A stretch of 64,000 bases of DNA from Sphingomonas endolithica (lineage in GTDB: Bacteria > Pseudomonadota > Alphaproteobacteria > Sphingomonadales > Sphingomonadaceae). Positions 1-8,596 of the stretch are shown here, in pieces; positions within the stretch are counted from its first letter, which is position 1; each line of letters begins with the position of its first letter. The stretch spans positions 3,110,501 through 3,174,500 of the forward strand of contig NZ_CP103057.1 in NCBI RefSeq assembly GCF_025231525.1, written 5' to 3'. The position numbers were made by a program, and so were the translations under genes. The notes below the pieces were generated by a model. That model was not told the origin of the DNA, did not search any database, and saw only the letters and a list, made by a program, of their open reading frames with translations.

Positions 1-744
1 GACCCCGGCCAGCGCCAGCCGTCGGCGGTGATGCAGCAGGTTGTGCGCCAGTTCATGCGCGATCACCAAAGCGAGATCGTCATCGCTCGGGCACCGCGCA
101 ACGATCGCGTCGGTCACCATCACGCGCGCGCCATCGGCCCAGGCGTTCACGTCCGCACCGGGAACGAGCTGGACGTCGGACGGACACCCTAGCGCCCCCG
201 TGAAGTGTATGTCCCGCCGCATTCCCCCTGAGATGACGCTGAGCGTAACGGCCCCGTGGCGCAGCTCTTCATCGATGACCCGCCGTGCCTGGTCCACGAA
301 TGCCATGGTTGGCGCACCCTCCGGAGTAACGACGGTGGCGAGCGGCCGGCCGTTCACCGCCTCCAACTGATCCCCCGCGCGCAATCCGGCGTTCGCCGCC
401 GGACTGCTGCCTGCCACCGCCATCACCCCGATCCGCGACCCCAGCTCATAAGCGTTTGCCGCGCCCGGGCGGTCGAGGGGCGCATATTGCGCGAGATCGT
501 GCGGCATGAACCCGGCCTGCGGCGCCGCCGCCGCGCGGCAAAGCGGTCGGTTCGCGATGGCGAGCTTGTACGCGACACTCGCTACCCGGGCCTGCTGGAT
601 GCGCAGATTGTCGAACCGGTTCGGGGAAGATGCGGCAGCCGAGCCACTCCAGGTCAACGCGACCAAGGCAAGTACGGCATGTCTACAATAGAAGACGGCA
701 CGCCCGACGAGAATCGCGGAAGCTACAGGAAATGGTAAACGCAT
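1..744 (-). CDS. Secreted PDZ/HEXXH metallopeptidase (M48-like), 3' end outside window
   Basis: The gene runs off the left edge, so only the first 248 codons are seen. Residues 1-38 look like a signal sequence (hydrophobic run followed by SGSAAA). A PDZ-like stretch near residues 110-130 reads SSPAANAGLRAGDQLE. The zinc motif HELAH is at residues 230-234, encoded at 43-57, and is preceded by DDLALVIA, typical of M48-type peptidases. The product is probably an envelope or periplasmic protease. The ATG at 744 has only AGGA directly in front of it, so the start is uncertain. Reading the complementary strand gives one uninterrupted frame. Family assignment beyond a HEXXH peptidase with a PDZ-like region is inference, because the C-terminal part is missing. 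Confidence 0.75.
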   Translation of the reverse strand, partial: MRLPFPVASAILVGRAVFYCRHAVLALVALTWSGSAAASSPNRFDNLRIQQARVASVAYKLAIANRPLCRAAAAPQAGFMPHDLAQYAPLDRPGAANAYELGSRIGVMAVAGSSPAANAGLRAGDQLEAVNGRPLATVVTPEGAPTMAFVDQARRVIDEELRHGAVTLSVISGGMRRDIHFTGALGCPSDVQLVPGADVNAWADGARVMVTDAIVARCPSDDDLALVIAHELAHNLLHHRRRLALAGV

Positions 745-884
745 TCCTAACGTTACGGTAGTTCTCGGCGCCTCGTAACCGGGCGCGCCGCTGTAAATTC
801 GGGCTGTGCCGCTGCGACACGATGTAACGTGTTGTTAATCATAAAGCGCTCGAACGTGCCTTGTTCAGCCCATTCACCCCAGAA

Positions 885-1103
885 CGTCACCCCGGACTAG
901 TTCCGGGGTCCACCGTGGCGCATGCTCTGCCTTCAAGTACGATCCCCATCGAAAGCCGCTTGGTGGACCCCGGCGCCGGTCGGCAACTATCCCGTTCGAG
1001 CATAATTCGTCATCCCCGCGCAGGCGGGGATCCATAAACTCGGGGGTCAGGACTTCAGGCGGAAAGCAAACCGGTATGGATCCCCGCCTGCGCGGGGATG
1101 ACG
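885..1103. repeat. Composite palindromic repeat, copy 1
   Basis: Two adjoining palindromic units. The first (about 885-985) has ends reading GGGGTCCACC and GGTGGACCCC. The second (1008-1103) has arms of almost 30 bases built around TCATCCCCGCGCAGGCGGGG and its complement, enclosing a poorly conserved centre. The same two units recur at 4671-4890 in opposite orientation. The rest of the gap 745-1209 shows nothing else I can name. Confidence 0.85.
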
Positions 1104-1209
1104 TGGTAGTACATGTCTAAGCGGTACAATCACCGAACAGGTCCGGGGTGCCGGCTTGGCTAATGCCGATCCTTATCAGCTAACGCGGGGCAAGCGCCCG
1201 ACCCCAGCC

Positions 1210-2442
1210 TCACCCGCGCACGAGCCCGGCCAGCGGGCGCGCAACATCCGCAAGCGGCGCGACCTCCGCCACAACCCGCTCCAGCACCAGCTTGCGCCCC
1301 TGCACGAAATCCTTGGTCGCGTTCACGCAATCGAGCGCGATCACGCGGCCCTGCTTGAGATAGACGACCGAAAAACTCCGCGCCCCAGGATCGCCGCGCA
1401 AAACGGTCGCATCGAACCCGGTCGACAGGCCCACGGTCTGCAGCTTCAGATCATATTGGTTGGACCAGAACCACGGCACGGCGTAATAGGCCACCGCCTG
1501 GCCGAGAATGGTCTTGGATGCGACGCTCGCCTGGTCATTGGCGTTCTGAACCGATTCGATGCGAACATCGGCGCCCTCGGCAAAGCGGTTGGCGTGGAGC
1601 GCGCAATCGCCGACGGCAAAGACATGGGGCAGGGTGGTGCGGCACTGGCCATCCACCGACACGCCGTTGCCCCCTACGGCACCCGCCGCCAGCAACGGCT
1701 CGACCGCAGGCACGATGCCGATGCCGACGACCACCAGATCCGCCGGGAGCAGTTCGCCATCGGCCAGCCGAACGCCGGTCACGCGGCTGCCATCGCCTTC
1801 GATGCAGGAAACCATTGCCCCCAGCCGCACGTCGACACCATGCGCCCGGTGTTCGGCCTCGTAGAAACGCGACAGCGGCTCGCCGGCCACGCGCGCCAGC
1901 ACGCGGTCCAGCGCTTCCAGCAGGCGCACATGCTTGCCAAGCTTGGTCATCACCGCCGCGGCCTCCAGGCCGATATAACCGCCGCCGATCACCACGGCGT
2001 ACCGGGCCGCCGGCAGTTCGGCCATCATGCGATCGACATCGGCGCGGTTGCGCACCGTGTGCACCCCGGCCAAATCGTGCCCGGCGCAGACCAGCCGCCG
2101 CGGCGCGCCGCCCGCCGCCCAGATGAGCTCGCCATAACCGATCGTGCCGCCATCCTCGAGCGTCACTGCCCGCGCCGCCGCATCGACCGCGACCACGCGC
2201 CGCCCGGGCAGCATCGCCACCGCGCGCTCCGCCCAGAAGGCGGCTGGCCGGATCAGCAGCCGCTCGAACGGCTTGTCGCCGGCAAGATATTCCTTCGACA
2301 GCGGCGGCCGTTCGTAGGGCAATTCGGGCTCGTCGCCGACGATCGCGATCGTGCCGTCGAACTTCCCCTGGCGCAGCGCGATCGCCGCCTGTGCACCGGC
2401 ATGGCCGCTGCCTACGATCAGAACGTCGAACCTGCTGTCCAT
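1210..2442 (-). CDS. FAD-dependent NAD(P)H:ferredoxin/rubredoxin-type reductase
   Basis: A 410-residue pyridine nucleotide-disulfide oxidoreductase fold protein. The N-terminal FAD Rossmann motif is [11 protein letters not shown] near residues 10-20. The NAD(P) Rossmann motif [13 protein letters not shown] lies near residue 150. The second FAD motif is [13 protein letters not shown] near residue 280. The C-terminal domain matches reductases that pass electrons from NAD(P)H to small iron-sulfur partners of oxygenases or P450s. No ferredoxin or oxygenase gene lies beside it. I chose the ATG at 2442 because AGAAGGGCAAGG precedes it directly; the frame stays open further upstream without a ribosome site. 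It is transcribed divergently from the TonB receptor at 2580. Confidence 0.85.
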   Translation of the reverse strand: MDSRFDVLIVGSGHAGAQAAIALRQGKFDGTIAIVGDEPELPYERPPLSKEYLAGDKPFERLLIRPAAFWAERAVAMLPGRRVVAVDAAARAVTLEDGGTIGYGELIWAAGGAPRRLVCAGHDLAGVHTVRNRADVDRMMAELPAARYAVVIGGGYIGLEAAAVMTKLGKHVRLLEALDRVLARVAGEPLSRFYEAEHRAHGVDVRLGAMVSCIEGDGSRVTGVRLADGELLPADLVVVGIGIVPAVEPLLAAGAVGGNGVSVDGQCRTTLPHVFAVGDCALHANRFAEGADVRIESVQNANDQASVASKTILGQAVAYYAVPWFWSNQYDLKLQTVGLSTGFDATVLRGDPGARSFSVVYLKQGRVIALDCVNATKDFVQGRKLVLERVVAEVAPLADVARPLAGLVRG

Positions 2443-2579
2443 CCTTGCCCTTCTCTCGCTTGCCTGCAGCCGCGCTCCTAGCGCCTGCGCGCGGGTAAAT
2501 CCCCTTTTTCCAACATGGCGGGGCATTTACGGCTAAGGGGCGGGCGCCGGCTCCTCCTCCCATCATCGGTTTCAAGACA

Positions 2580-4598
2580 ATGCGCCACATCCTCGCACTA
2601 CCCCTCGTCGCCCTGATGCTGCCGGCGGTCGCATTTGCACAGGATGCGGCCCCGCCGCAGACGGAGCCGCAGATCGGGCCGGACATCGTCGTGCTGGGTA
2701 CCGGGCTGCCACTGCCGCCCGGCACGCCGGCTTATGGATCGTCGATCATCGATCGCGAGCGGCTGACCGACGAAGCCTCCGACCGGGTCGAGAACGTGCT
2801 GAAGGATGTCGCCGGCTTCCAGCAATTCCGCCGCTCGGACAGCCGCTCGGCCAACCCTTCGGCGCAGGGCGTCACGCTGCGCGCGTTGGGCGGCAACGCC
2901 TCCAGCCGCGCGCTCGTCCTGCTCGACGGCGTGCCGCTGGCCGATCCTTTCTTCGGCTACATCCCGTTTACCGCCTTGTCGGGCGATCGGCTGTCGGGCG
3001 TGCGGATCACCCGCGGCGGCGGGGCAGGGCCGTTCGGCGCCGGTGCGGTGGCGGGAACGGTCGAATTGGTCAGCGCGACGCGGGCCGATCTGCCGAATAA
3101 TTCGGGCAGCGCCCTCTATGGCAGCAACGACGCGATGAGCGTGGCCGGCGCCGTGTCGCCCGATCTCGGCGATGGATATGCCACGCTGTCGGGCCGGTTC
3201 GAACGTGGCGATGGCTTCTTCACCACGCCCGACAATCAGCGCGTCGCCGCCACATCACGCGGGCGGTACCGCGATTGGTCCGCCGGCCTGCGCGCCGTCG
3301 CCCCGATCGATGCCGAGACGGAGGTGCAGTTCCGTGGCCTGGTGTTCGGCGACGATCGCACGCTCCGCTTCAAGGGCGCGGACAGTTCGTCGGAGGGTGA
3401 GGATGCCAGCATCCGGCTCGTCCACCGCGGCGCGTGGCAGGTCGATGCGCTGGCCTATGTCCAGGCGCGCAACTTCACCAACAAGGTGATCAGCAGCACC
3501 AATTTCCGCCTGACGCTAGACCAGCGCAACACGCCGTCGACCGGGACCGGGGGCAAGATCGAGATCCGGCCGCCGATCAGCCCGAATCATGTGCTGCGCA
3601 TCGGCATCGACGCGCGCATTGCCGACGGCGAATTGTTCGAGGATGCCTACAGCACCACCACCGGCCTGGTCACCGCCCGGCGCAACGCCGGTGGCCGGAC
3701 GAGCACCACCGGCCTTTTCGTCGAGGACGACTGGACGATCGGCAAGCTGATCCTGACCGGCGGCGTGCGCGGTGATCGCTGGACGATCAGCGACGGCTTC
3801 TTCACCGAACGGAACGCCGCCGGTGCGCTGGCGGCGAGCAGCCAGCGATTCGCCGACCGCGACGGGGCGGAGGCGACGGGCCGCGCCGGCGCATTGTTCC
3901 AGGCCAGTGATGCGGTGGCACTCCGCGTCGCCGGCTATACCGGCTTTCGCCTGCCGACCTTGAACGAGCTCTACCGTCCCTTCGTCGTCTTCCCCGTCAC
4001 CACCAATGCCAACCCCGACCTCGGCCTGGAAAAGCTGCGCGGCGTCGAGGGCGGGGTCGATTTCACGCCGGCCACGGGGGTGCGGATCGGCGTCACTGCC
4101 TTCTACAACCGGCTCGAAGGCGCCATCGCCAACGTCACCATCGGCACCAACATCCGCGAGCGGCGCAACGTCGATGCGGTGGTCGCCAAAGGTGTGGAGA
4201 TCACGGCCGGCATCGTGCGTGGACCGATATTCTTCGATGCCTCCTACGCGTTCAGCGACTCGCACGTGCGCGACGAGGGCGCGCTTGATGGCTTCACCCC
4301 GTCCCAGAGCCCGCGCCACGCCGCCAGCGCCACCTTGGGCTGGACGCCGCAGCAGGATTGGTCGTTGTCGGGCACCGTACGCTATGTCGGCAAGCAGTAT
4401 GAAGACGATCTCGAGACCGATGTCCTCCCCGACGCCTTGACCGTCGATGCGGTCGTGCGGGTGCCGGTGATGAAGCATCTCTCGCTGGTCGGCCGCGCCG
4501 AAAACGTCTTCGACGAGACCGTCGTCACCCGCAACCAGGCAGGCTCGATCGATCTCGGCACACCGCGCACGCTGTGGATCGGCGTGCGGGTGAACTAG
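2580..4598 (+). CDS. TonB-dependent outer-membrane receptor
   Basis: 672 residues. It has a signal peptide ending in VAFAQ, a TonB-box-like DIVVLGTG near residue 35, and a plug domain (about 45-165) with VENVLKDVAGF, LVLLDGVPL and RITRGGGAGPFGAGAVAGTV. The rest is a beta-barrel with the receptor signature GFRLPTLNELYRPF near residue 460. It should import a ligand across the outer membrane using TonB-ExbBD. The substrate cannot be read from sequence; the length is nearer vitamin B12/siderophore receptors than large polysaccharide receptors. The 137-base gap upstream shows no cobalamin riboswitch. It lies between two inverted repeat copies together with the divergent flavoprotein gene. Confidence 0.9.
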   Translation: MRHILALPLVALMLPAVAFAQDAAPPQTEPQIGPDIVVLGTGLPLPPGTPAYGSSIIDRERLTDEASDRVENVLKDVAGFQQFRRSDSRSANPSAQGVTLRALGGNASSRALVLLDGVPLADPFFGYIPFTALSGDRLSGVRITRGGGAGPFGAGAVAGTVELVSATRADLPNNSGSALYGSNDAMSVAGAVSPDLGDGYATLSGRFERGDGFFTTPDNQRVAATSRGRYRDWSAGLRAVAPIDAETEVQFRGLVFGDDRTLRFKGADSSSEGEDASIRLVHRGAWQVDALAYVQARNFTNKVISSTNFRLTLDQRNTPSTGTGGKIEIRPPISPNHVLRIGIDARIADGELFEDAYSTTTGLVTARRNAGGRTSTTGLFVEDDWTIGKLILTGGVRGDRWTISDGFFTERNAAGALAASSQRFADRDGAEATGRAGALFQASDAVALRVAGYTGFRLPTLNELYRPFVVFPVTTNANPDLGLEKLRGVEGGVDFTPATGVRIGVTAFYNRLEGAIANVTIGTNIRERRNVDAVVAKGVEITAGIVRGPIFFDASYAFSDSHVRDEGALDGFTPSQSPRHAASATLGWTPQQDWSLSGTVRYVGKQYEDDLETDVLPDALTVDAVVRVPVMKHLSLVGRAENVFDETVVTRNQAGSIDLGTPRTLWIGVRVN

Positions 4599-4670
4599 TG
4601 CGCGCCTCCGTCACCCTCCCCGTCACGCCGGACCTGTTCGGCAGTTGTACGGCTCGAACAAGTAATTCGC

Positions 4671-4890
4671 CGTCATCCCCGCGCAGGCGGGGATCCATAT
4701 ACTCGAACGTCTGCATTTAACCGCTAAGCCTGCCACTATGGATCCCCGCCTTCGCGGGGATGACCAACCATGTTTGAAGGGATAGTTGCCGACCTGTTCC
4801 GGGGTCCGCCGTCCCGCAAACTCTGCCCTCAACGCACTATCGCACCGCAAGCCGCTCGGTGGACCCCGGAACAAGCCCGGGGTGACGGCC
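4671..4890. repeat. Composite palindromic repeat, copy 2 (inverted relative to copy 1)
   Basis: The unit at 4671-4764 has arms TCATCCCCGCGCAGGCGGGG and GGATCCCCGCCTTCGCGGGG. It is followed by a unit from about 4790 to 4890 with GGGGTCCGCC and GGTGGACCCC. The linker AGTTGCCGAC between units matches the complement of the linker in copy 1. So the whole composite is an inverted copy of 885-1103, although the inner part of the smaller unit is flipped. The repeat fills most of the gap between the TonB receptor and the next gene. Confidence 0.85.
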
Positions 4891-4967
4891 CGCCTCAAGC
4901 AAGCGCACCACAACTTGCAGATCAACCAAGCAATGCTAAGCCCGCGCGCATGGATGAAGCGCATGTA

Positions 4968-6080
4968 ATGTCCCGCGTCGAAAGCGTCGGCACGAACCCC
5001 ACCCCGCTCTGGGGGCTGACGATGGCGGAACGCGTCCGCCGCATCGCCGCCGGCAACGCCCTGGCGATAGATACCCCGGCAACCATCCTCGCCAACGCCG
5101 CCTTCGCCTTCGATCCGTCCTGGATGAAGCATGTCGCCGCGCACCCGGGCCTGGTGTTGACGCTCGGTGGCGTCCCCGCGCTCGGGCATGCGCGCGATGC
5201 CGCGGAATCGGGCAAGCTGCGCGACGCCATGCTGCACGGTCGCGCGCTCACTGCGGATGAAAGTTCCGGGCTGGACGTCCTCGCCTTCGAAGATGGCCCG
5301 ACGATCGAGAACAAGGCGCTGCGCAAGCGCGAGACGCCGTTCCTCATGCCGCTCACGCCCGACACGCGTTCGGCGGTCGAGCGGGCGAGCTATTTCGGTG
5401 CCTATAAGGGCGTCACCGACCTGCTAACCAAATATCTGTGGCCCGAATGGGCGCTGTGGCTGACGCGGATCTGCGCGCGGCTCGGCATCACACCCAACAT
5501 GGTGACTGCGGTGGGCGCGATCTTCTGCGTCGTGGCCACCTTCGCCTTTGCCGATGGCCGCTACTGGCTCGGGATGGCGCTGGGGCTGGTGTTCATGGTG
5601 TTGGACACGGTGGACGGGAAGCTTGCCCGCTGCACCGTCACCTCCACCTCGATCGGCAACATCTTCGATCACGGCATCGACATCGTCCATCCGCCCTTCT
5701 GGTTCTGGTTCTGGGGTACCGGGCTGGTGCATTGGGGGCTGGCGCTGTCCAACACGGCATTCGCCTGGATCATGGCGGCGATCGTGGGCGGCTATGTCGT
5801 GCAGCGCATTATCGAGGGCGTGTTCATGCGTCAGAACGGCATGATGCACATCCACGTCTGGCGCCGCTTCGACAGCCGCTTCCGCCTCATCACCGCGCGG
5901 CGCAACCCCAACATGGTGATCCTGTTCGTCTCCACGCTGTTCGCCCGCCCCGATCTCGGCCTGGTCGCCGTGGCGATCTGGACGGTGGTGAGTTGCCTGA
6001 TCCACCTGGTCCGGCTGGTCCAGGCAATGGCGCTCAAGGCCCGCGGCGGCACGATCACCTCCTGGCTCGCGGAAGCATGA
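4968..6080 (+). CDS. CDP-alcohol phosphatidyltransferase family protein with N-terminal extension
   Basis: 370 residues. The catalytic CDP-alcohol phosphotransferase motif is complete: D213, D216-G217, A220-R221, G230, D234 and D238 in DTVDGKLAR..GNIFDHGID. Several membrane segments follow (FWFWFWGTGLVHWGLAL and others). Residues 1-150 are a soluble extension containing LGGVPALGHARDA and KALRKRETPF. This layout recalls bifunctional inositol-phosphate cytidylyltransferase/phospho-transferase proteins whose nucleotidyltransferase domain is separate. The reaction expected is transfer of a phospho-alcohol from a CDP-activated donor to a lipid or polyol at the inner membrane. The start at 4968 has GGATGAAG eight bases upstream; ATG at 4950 is an alternative, and starts further left lie inside the repeat. 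The next gene begins 1 base after its stop. Confidence 0.85.
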   Translation: MSRVESVGTNPTPLWGLTMAERVRRIAAGNALAIDTPATILANAAFAFDPSWMKHVAAHPGLVLTLGGVPALGHARDAAESGKLRDAMLHGRALTADESSGLDVLAFEDGPTIENKALRKRETPFLMPLTPDTRSAVERASYFGAYKGVTDLLTKYLWPEWALWLTRICARLGITPNMVTAVGAIFCVVATFAFADGRYWLGMALGLVFMVLDTVDGKLARCTVTSTSIGNIFDHGIDIVHPPFWFWFWGTGLVHWGLALSNTAFAWIMAAIVGGYVVQRIIEGVFMRQNGMMHIHVWRRFDSRFRLITARRNPNMVILFVSTLFARPDLGLVAVAIWTVVSCLIHLVRLVQAMALKARGGTITSWLAEA

Positions 6081-6081
6081 C

Positions 6082-6519
6082 ATGAACGCGACGATCGAGA
6101 AATTCGGCTGGCCCGGCACCTTGCTGTGCAGCTTCGATCATTGGGTCGTGCTTGCCCGCCCCGCCCAGCCTACCTTGGGCAGCCTGGTGCTGGCCGCACG
6201 ATCGCAGGCCACCGCATTCTCCGACCTGCCGCCGGGCGCGCATGCCGAATTGGCGACTGTGACGAAGGCGATCGAGATCGCGCTGCGCCAGGCGGTGGAC
6301 TACGCCCAGATCAACTATTTGATGCTGATGATGGCCGACCGCGAAGTGCATTTCCACGTCGTGCCCCGCTACGACGGGCAGCGCGATTGGAACGGGCGGT
6401 CCTTCCCCGACGCGGGCTGGCCGAAAGTGCCCGATCTCGGCGCGGCGATCCCACTGGCAGGCGATGAACTCGCCGCATTGGTCGATTGGCTGAAGGGGTT
6501 CTTCGTCGCGCAGGGCTAA
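6082..6519 (+). CDS. HIT-like family protein with altered first histidine
   Basis: 145 residues. The region MADREVHFHVVPRY around residue 90 matches the histidine-triad motif H-x-H-x-H-x-x, but the first histidine is replaced by glutamate (E-V-H-F-H-V-V). The middle, nucleophilic histidine and the third are kept. HIT proteins hydrolyse or transfer nucleoside phosphates, and activity is possible but not assured. It follows the CDP-alcohol transferase by one base, so it is almost surely co-translated with it and may clean up or salvage a nucleotide intermediate; that link is inference. Its last four bases overlap the end of the convergent nucleotidyltransferase gene. Confidence 0.75.
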   Translation: MNATIEKFGWPGTLLCSFDHWVVLARPAQPTLGSLVLAARSQATAFSDLPPGAHAELATVTKAIEIALRQAVDYAQINYLMLMMADREVHFHVVPRYDGQRDWNGRSFPDAGWPKVPDLGAAIPLAGDELAALVDWLKGFFVAQG

Positions 6520-7259
6520 CCCTGCGTGACCCACTTGTCGGTCAGCGCCCGCGCGATCTGGATGTCGTTGAGGAAGTCGACCTCGGCCCAATCGAGCCCT
6601 TCGATCGACACCGTGCCGACCTTGCCCGTCGCGGCAAGCTGGTCCACGACCTTCAGATACCAATGCTGCACGCCCTCGGGCGTGCGCATCGCCGCGCGCA
6701 CGGCTTCGCGGAACAGGCCGGCGCCTTCGCCGCGAAAGGCGAGCAAACCAATCGACTCGGCATTCGACTCGTCTGCCGTCAGTGTCTTGCCGATCCGCAT
6801 CAGCCGATCGCCATTGCGCGCGACCTTCATATCGTCGCTGTCATAATCGGGCTTCACATCGACCGTCACGGTGATCGGCCAGGCGGAGCCCTGCTGTACC
6901 CGCTCGACGATTGCTTCGGACACCAGGGTGTCGCCGTTGAGGATCAGGAAGTCGCCCTCCATCGCGGTGCGCGCGATCCAGCATGACCCCAGATTGTCGG
7001 CCACCTTGTAGAACGGGTTGAACAAGGTGGTCACCTTCACGCGCGGGTCGTCGATGCCGGCGAGCACCGCCTCGACCATCGCGTCCATGAAGCCGGTGAC
7101 GACATGGATGTGCTTGATCCCCTGCCGCGCGAGCATCTCGATCTGCCACTCGATCAGCGTGCGGCCGGAAAAGTCGATCAGGCACTTGGGCTGTTCGGCG
7201 GTCAGCGGCAGCAGGCGCGAGCCCTGGCCGGCGCTCAGCAAAATCGCGTGTTCGATCAT
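6516..7259 (-). CDS. Sugar/alcohol-phosphate nucleotidyltransferase (NTP_transferase fold)
   Basis: 247 residues. The nucleotide-binding signature is at the N terminus: AILLSAGQGSRLLPLTAEQP followed by KCLIDFSG, matching G-x-G-x-R-x2-P-x-T-x3-P-K. The metal-binding aspartate is in LILNGDTLV near residue 105. Such enzymes form NDP-sugars or CDP-alcohols from a phosphate ester and an NTP. It faces a CDP-alcohol phosphatidyltransferase, so a cytidylyltransferase supplying that enzyme is a reasonable inference. It is not a proven substrate assignment. The start at 7259 sits just ahead of the signature; ATG at 7298 would add 13 residues. It follows the HAD gene on the same strand. Confidence 0.85.
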   Translation of the reverse strand: MIEHAILLSAGQGSRLLPLTAEQPKCLIDFSGRTLIEWQIEMLARQGIKHIHVVTGFMDAMVEAVLAGIDDPRVKVTTLFNPFYKVADNLGSCWIARTAMEGDFLILNGDTLVSEAIVERVQQGSAWPITVTVDVKPDYDSDDMKVARNGDRLMRIGKTLTADESNAESIGLLAFRGEGAGLFREAVRAAMRTPEGVQHWYLKVVDQLAATGKVGTVSIEGLDWAEVDFLNDIQIARALTDKWVTQG

Positions 7260-7306
7260 CGTATTCTCATTCGTCCCATCAAGCAGTGCCAGGAGCATTT
7301 CGGCGT

Positions 7307-8008
7307 TCAGGCGTTCGCACGGACCCGGTTCGAGGTCCAATCAAACTGCGGCCAGCCGCGCGCCTTGGCAATCGCCGTCAGTGCGGCGGACGGATTGACC
7401 GCGATCGGTTCATCCACCCAGTCGAACATCGGCAGGTCCGACGCATGGTCCGAAAAGAAGCGGATATGCACCGCCTCTCGCGGCAGGCCATGTTCCGCAA
7501 GATAGGCGTCCAGCATGTCGCGCTTGGCCGGGCCATAGCAGTTTTCGCCCTGGATCGTGGCGAGCAGATCGCCATCCTGCCAGGTGCAGCGAGTCGCCAC
7601 GACATCGTCGATGTCCAGCAACCCCGCCAGCGGGCGGGCATAGAGTTCCGGCGCCGCGGTCGCCAGGATGACGCGCCGCCCCTCGGCTTGTTCGCGGCCG
7701 ATCCGCCGCACTGCCTCGGGGAGCAGACCGCGCGCATGGATGTGCCGCGCGAACGTGTCTGCCAGGCTGGTCGCGGTTCCCGCGGGAATGCGTCGCCCGA
7801 GCAACACCGCGTGCATCGCCATCTTCATCTGCCGGCGAGTCAGGATCTCGGCCGCGTTCAGCAAGGCGACCGGAATAAGCGCCGGCAGCAGCAGCAACCG
7901 CAGCGGATTGTTGCGCAGCGCCGAGCGCAGCAGGAACAAGGTGTAGGTGGGCAGCCGGGTGAGCGTGCGATCCACGTCGAACACGGAGATAAGCGTCACC
8001 GGCGTCAT
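7307..8008 (-). CDS. HAD-IB family phosphatase
   Basis: 233 residues. Motif I, FDVDRTLT, puts the nucleophile at D11 and the general acid at D13. The middle holds a hydrophobic segment (LLLLPALIPVALL near residue 45). Motif II is ILATAAPE, and the late acidic motif is FFSDHASDLPMFDWVDEP near residue 195. This is the phosphoserine-phosphatase-like HAD-IB group. Its position directly upstream of the nucleotidyltransferase suggests it acts on a phosphorylated intermediate of the same pathway, perhaps a lipid phosphate given the hydrophobic stretch. That role is inference. The start ATG at 8008 lies close to motif I, as usual in this family. Confidence 0.8.
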   Translation of the reverse strand: MTPVTLISVFDVDRTLTRLPTYTLFLLRSALRNNPLRLLLLPALIPVALLNAAEILTRRQMKMAMHAVLLGRRIPAGTATSLADTFARHIHARGLLPEAVRRIGREQAEGRRVILATAAPELYARPLAGLLDIDDVVATRCTWQDGDLLATIQGENCYGPAKRDMLDAYLAEHGLPREAVHIRFFSDHASDLPMFDWVDEPIAVNPSAALTAIAKARGWPQFDWTSNRVRANA

Positions 8009-8090
8009 GTCGGCTGCATTATGCGCGAATTGCGGCGGGAAAACGATGCTGGGCCACCTGCCATGTAACGGGCGACCCAGCGGCCCTCGA

Positions 8091-8540
8091 TCAGCCAGCG
8101 ACACCCGTCTTCAGCACGATCTCGCCCTCGTCCTCGCCATCCCAATAATGCGCGCGCTTGCCGGTGACCTTGACCAGCACCAGCCCCGGCGTATCGACAC
8201 CTTCCGGAAACCACCGCTCCAACTCGGACGTCCAATGCTCGGCGAACTGCGCCTTGTCGCGGATAACCGCCGCCGTTCCTTCGATCGAGACGAAGAACGG
8301 CCGCATGCCGAGCAGCCCGGACTTGGCCTGGAATGCGAGACTGACCTGCGGGTTGGCGGTCACGTCATGCACGGTCCGCGTGTCGTCGCTCGTGAAATAC
8401 CAGCTGTCGCCGTCATATTCCACGTCGCGGTTGTTGCTCATCGGCCGCGACCCGATCGCACCACCCTCGGTGTGCGTCGACAGCATGCAGAAATCGATGT
8501 CCTTCATCGCCTCGGCGATCTCGTTCAGGGTCTTTGGCAT
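8091..8540 (-). CDS. Pyridoxamine 5'-phosphate oxidase-like (general stress protein 26 type) flavin-binding protein
   Basis: 149 residues with a split-barrel FMN-binding fold of the PNPOx-like type. Typical stretches are FCMLSTHTEGGAIGSRPM and DSWYFTSDDTRTVHDVTANP. Members bind flavin or related cofactors and are often stress-induced; the physiological reaction is usually unknown. AAGGAG stands seven bases before the ATG at 8540, giving a firm start. It is a single gene, with 56 bases to the DUF1810 gene upstream on the same strand. Confidence 0.8.
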   Translation of the reverse strand: MPKTLNEIAEAMKDIDFCMLSTHTEGGAIGSRPMSNNRDVEYDGDSWYFTSDDTRTVHDVTANPQVSLAFQAKSGLLGMRPFFVSIEGTAAVIRDKAQFAEHWTSELERWFPEGVDTPGLVLVKVTGKRAHYWDGEDEGEIVLKTGVAG

Positions 8541-8596
8541 CGTATTTCTCCTTGGGATCGTACAGCCCAACGACCAACCGCCCGGATCGCTCCCGC

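Noticed and set aside
1008-1103. CRISPR-like repeats
   Set aside because: Two inverted arms around one spacer, not regularly spaced direct repeats; no cas genes.
2443-2579. Cobalamin riboswitch ahead of the TonB receptor
   Set aside because: The gap is only 137 bases and shows no B12-box-like core; the receptor's substrate is therefore left open.
4770-4967. Upstream extension of the CDP-alcohol transferase frame
   Set aside because: It lies in the palindromic repeat and translates to repeat-derived residues. The ribosome site favours 4968.
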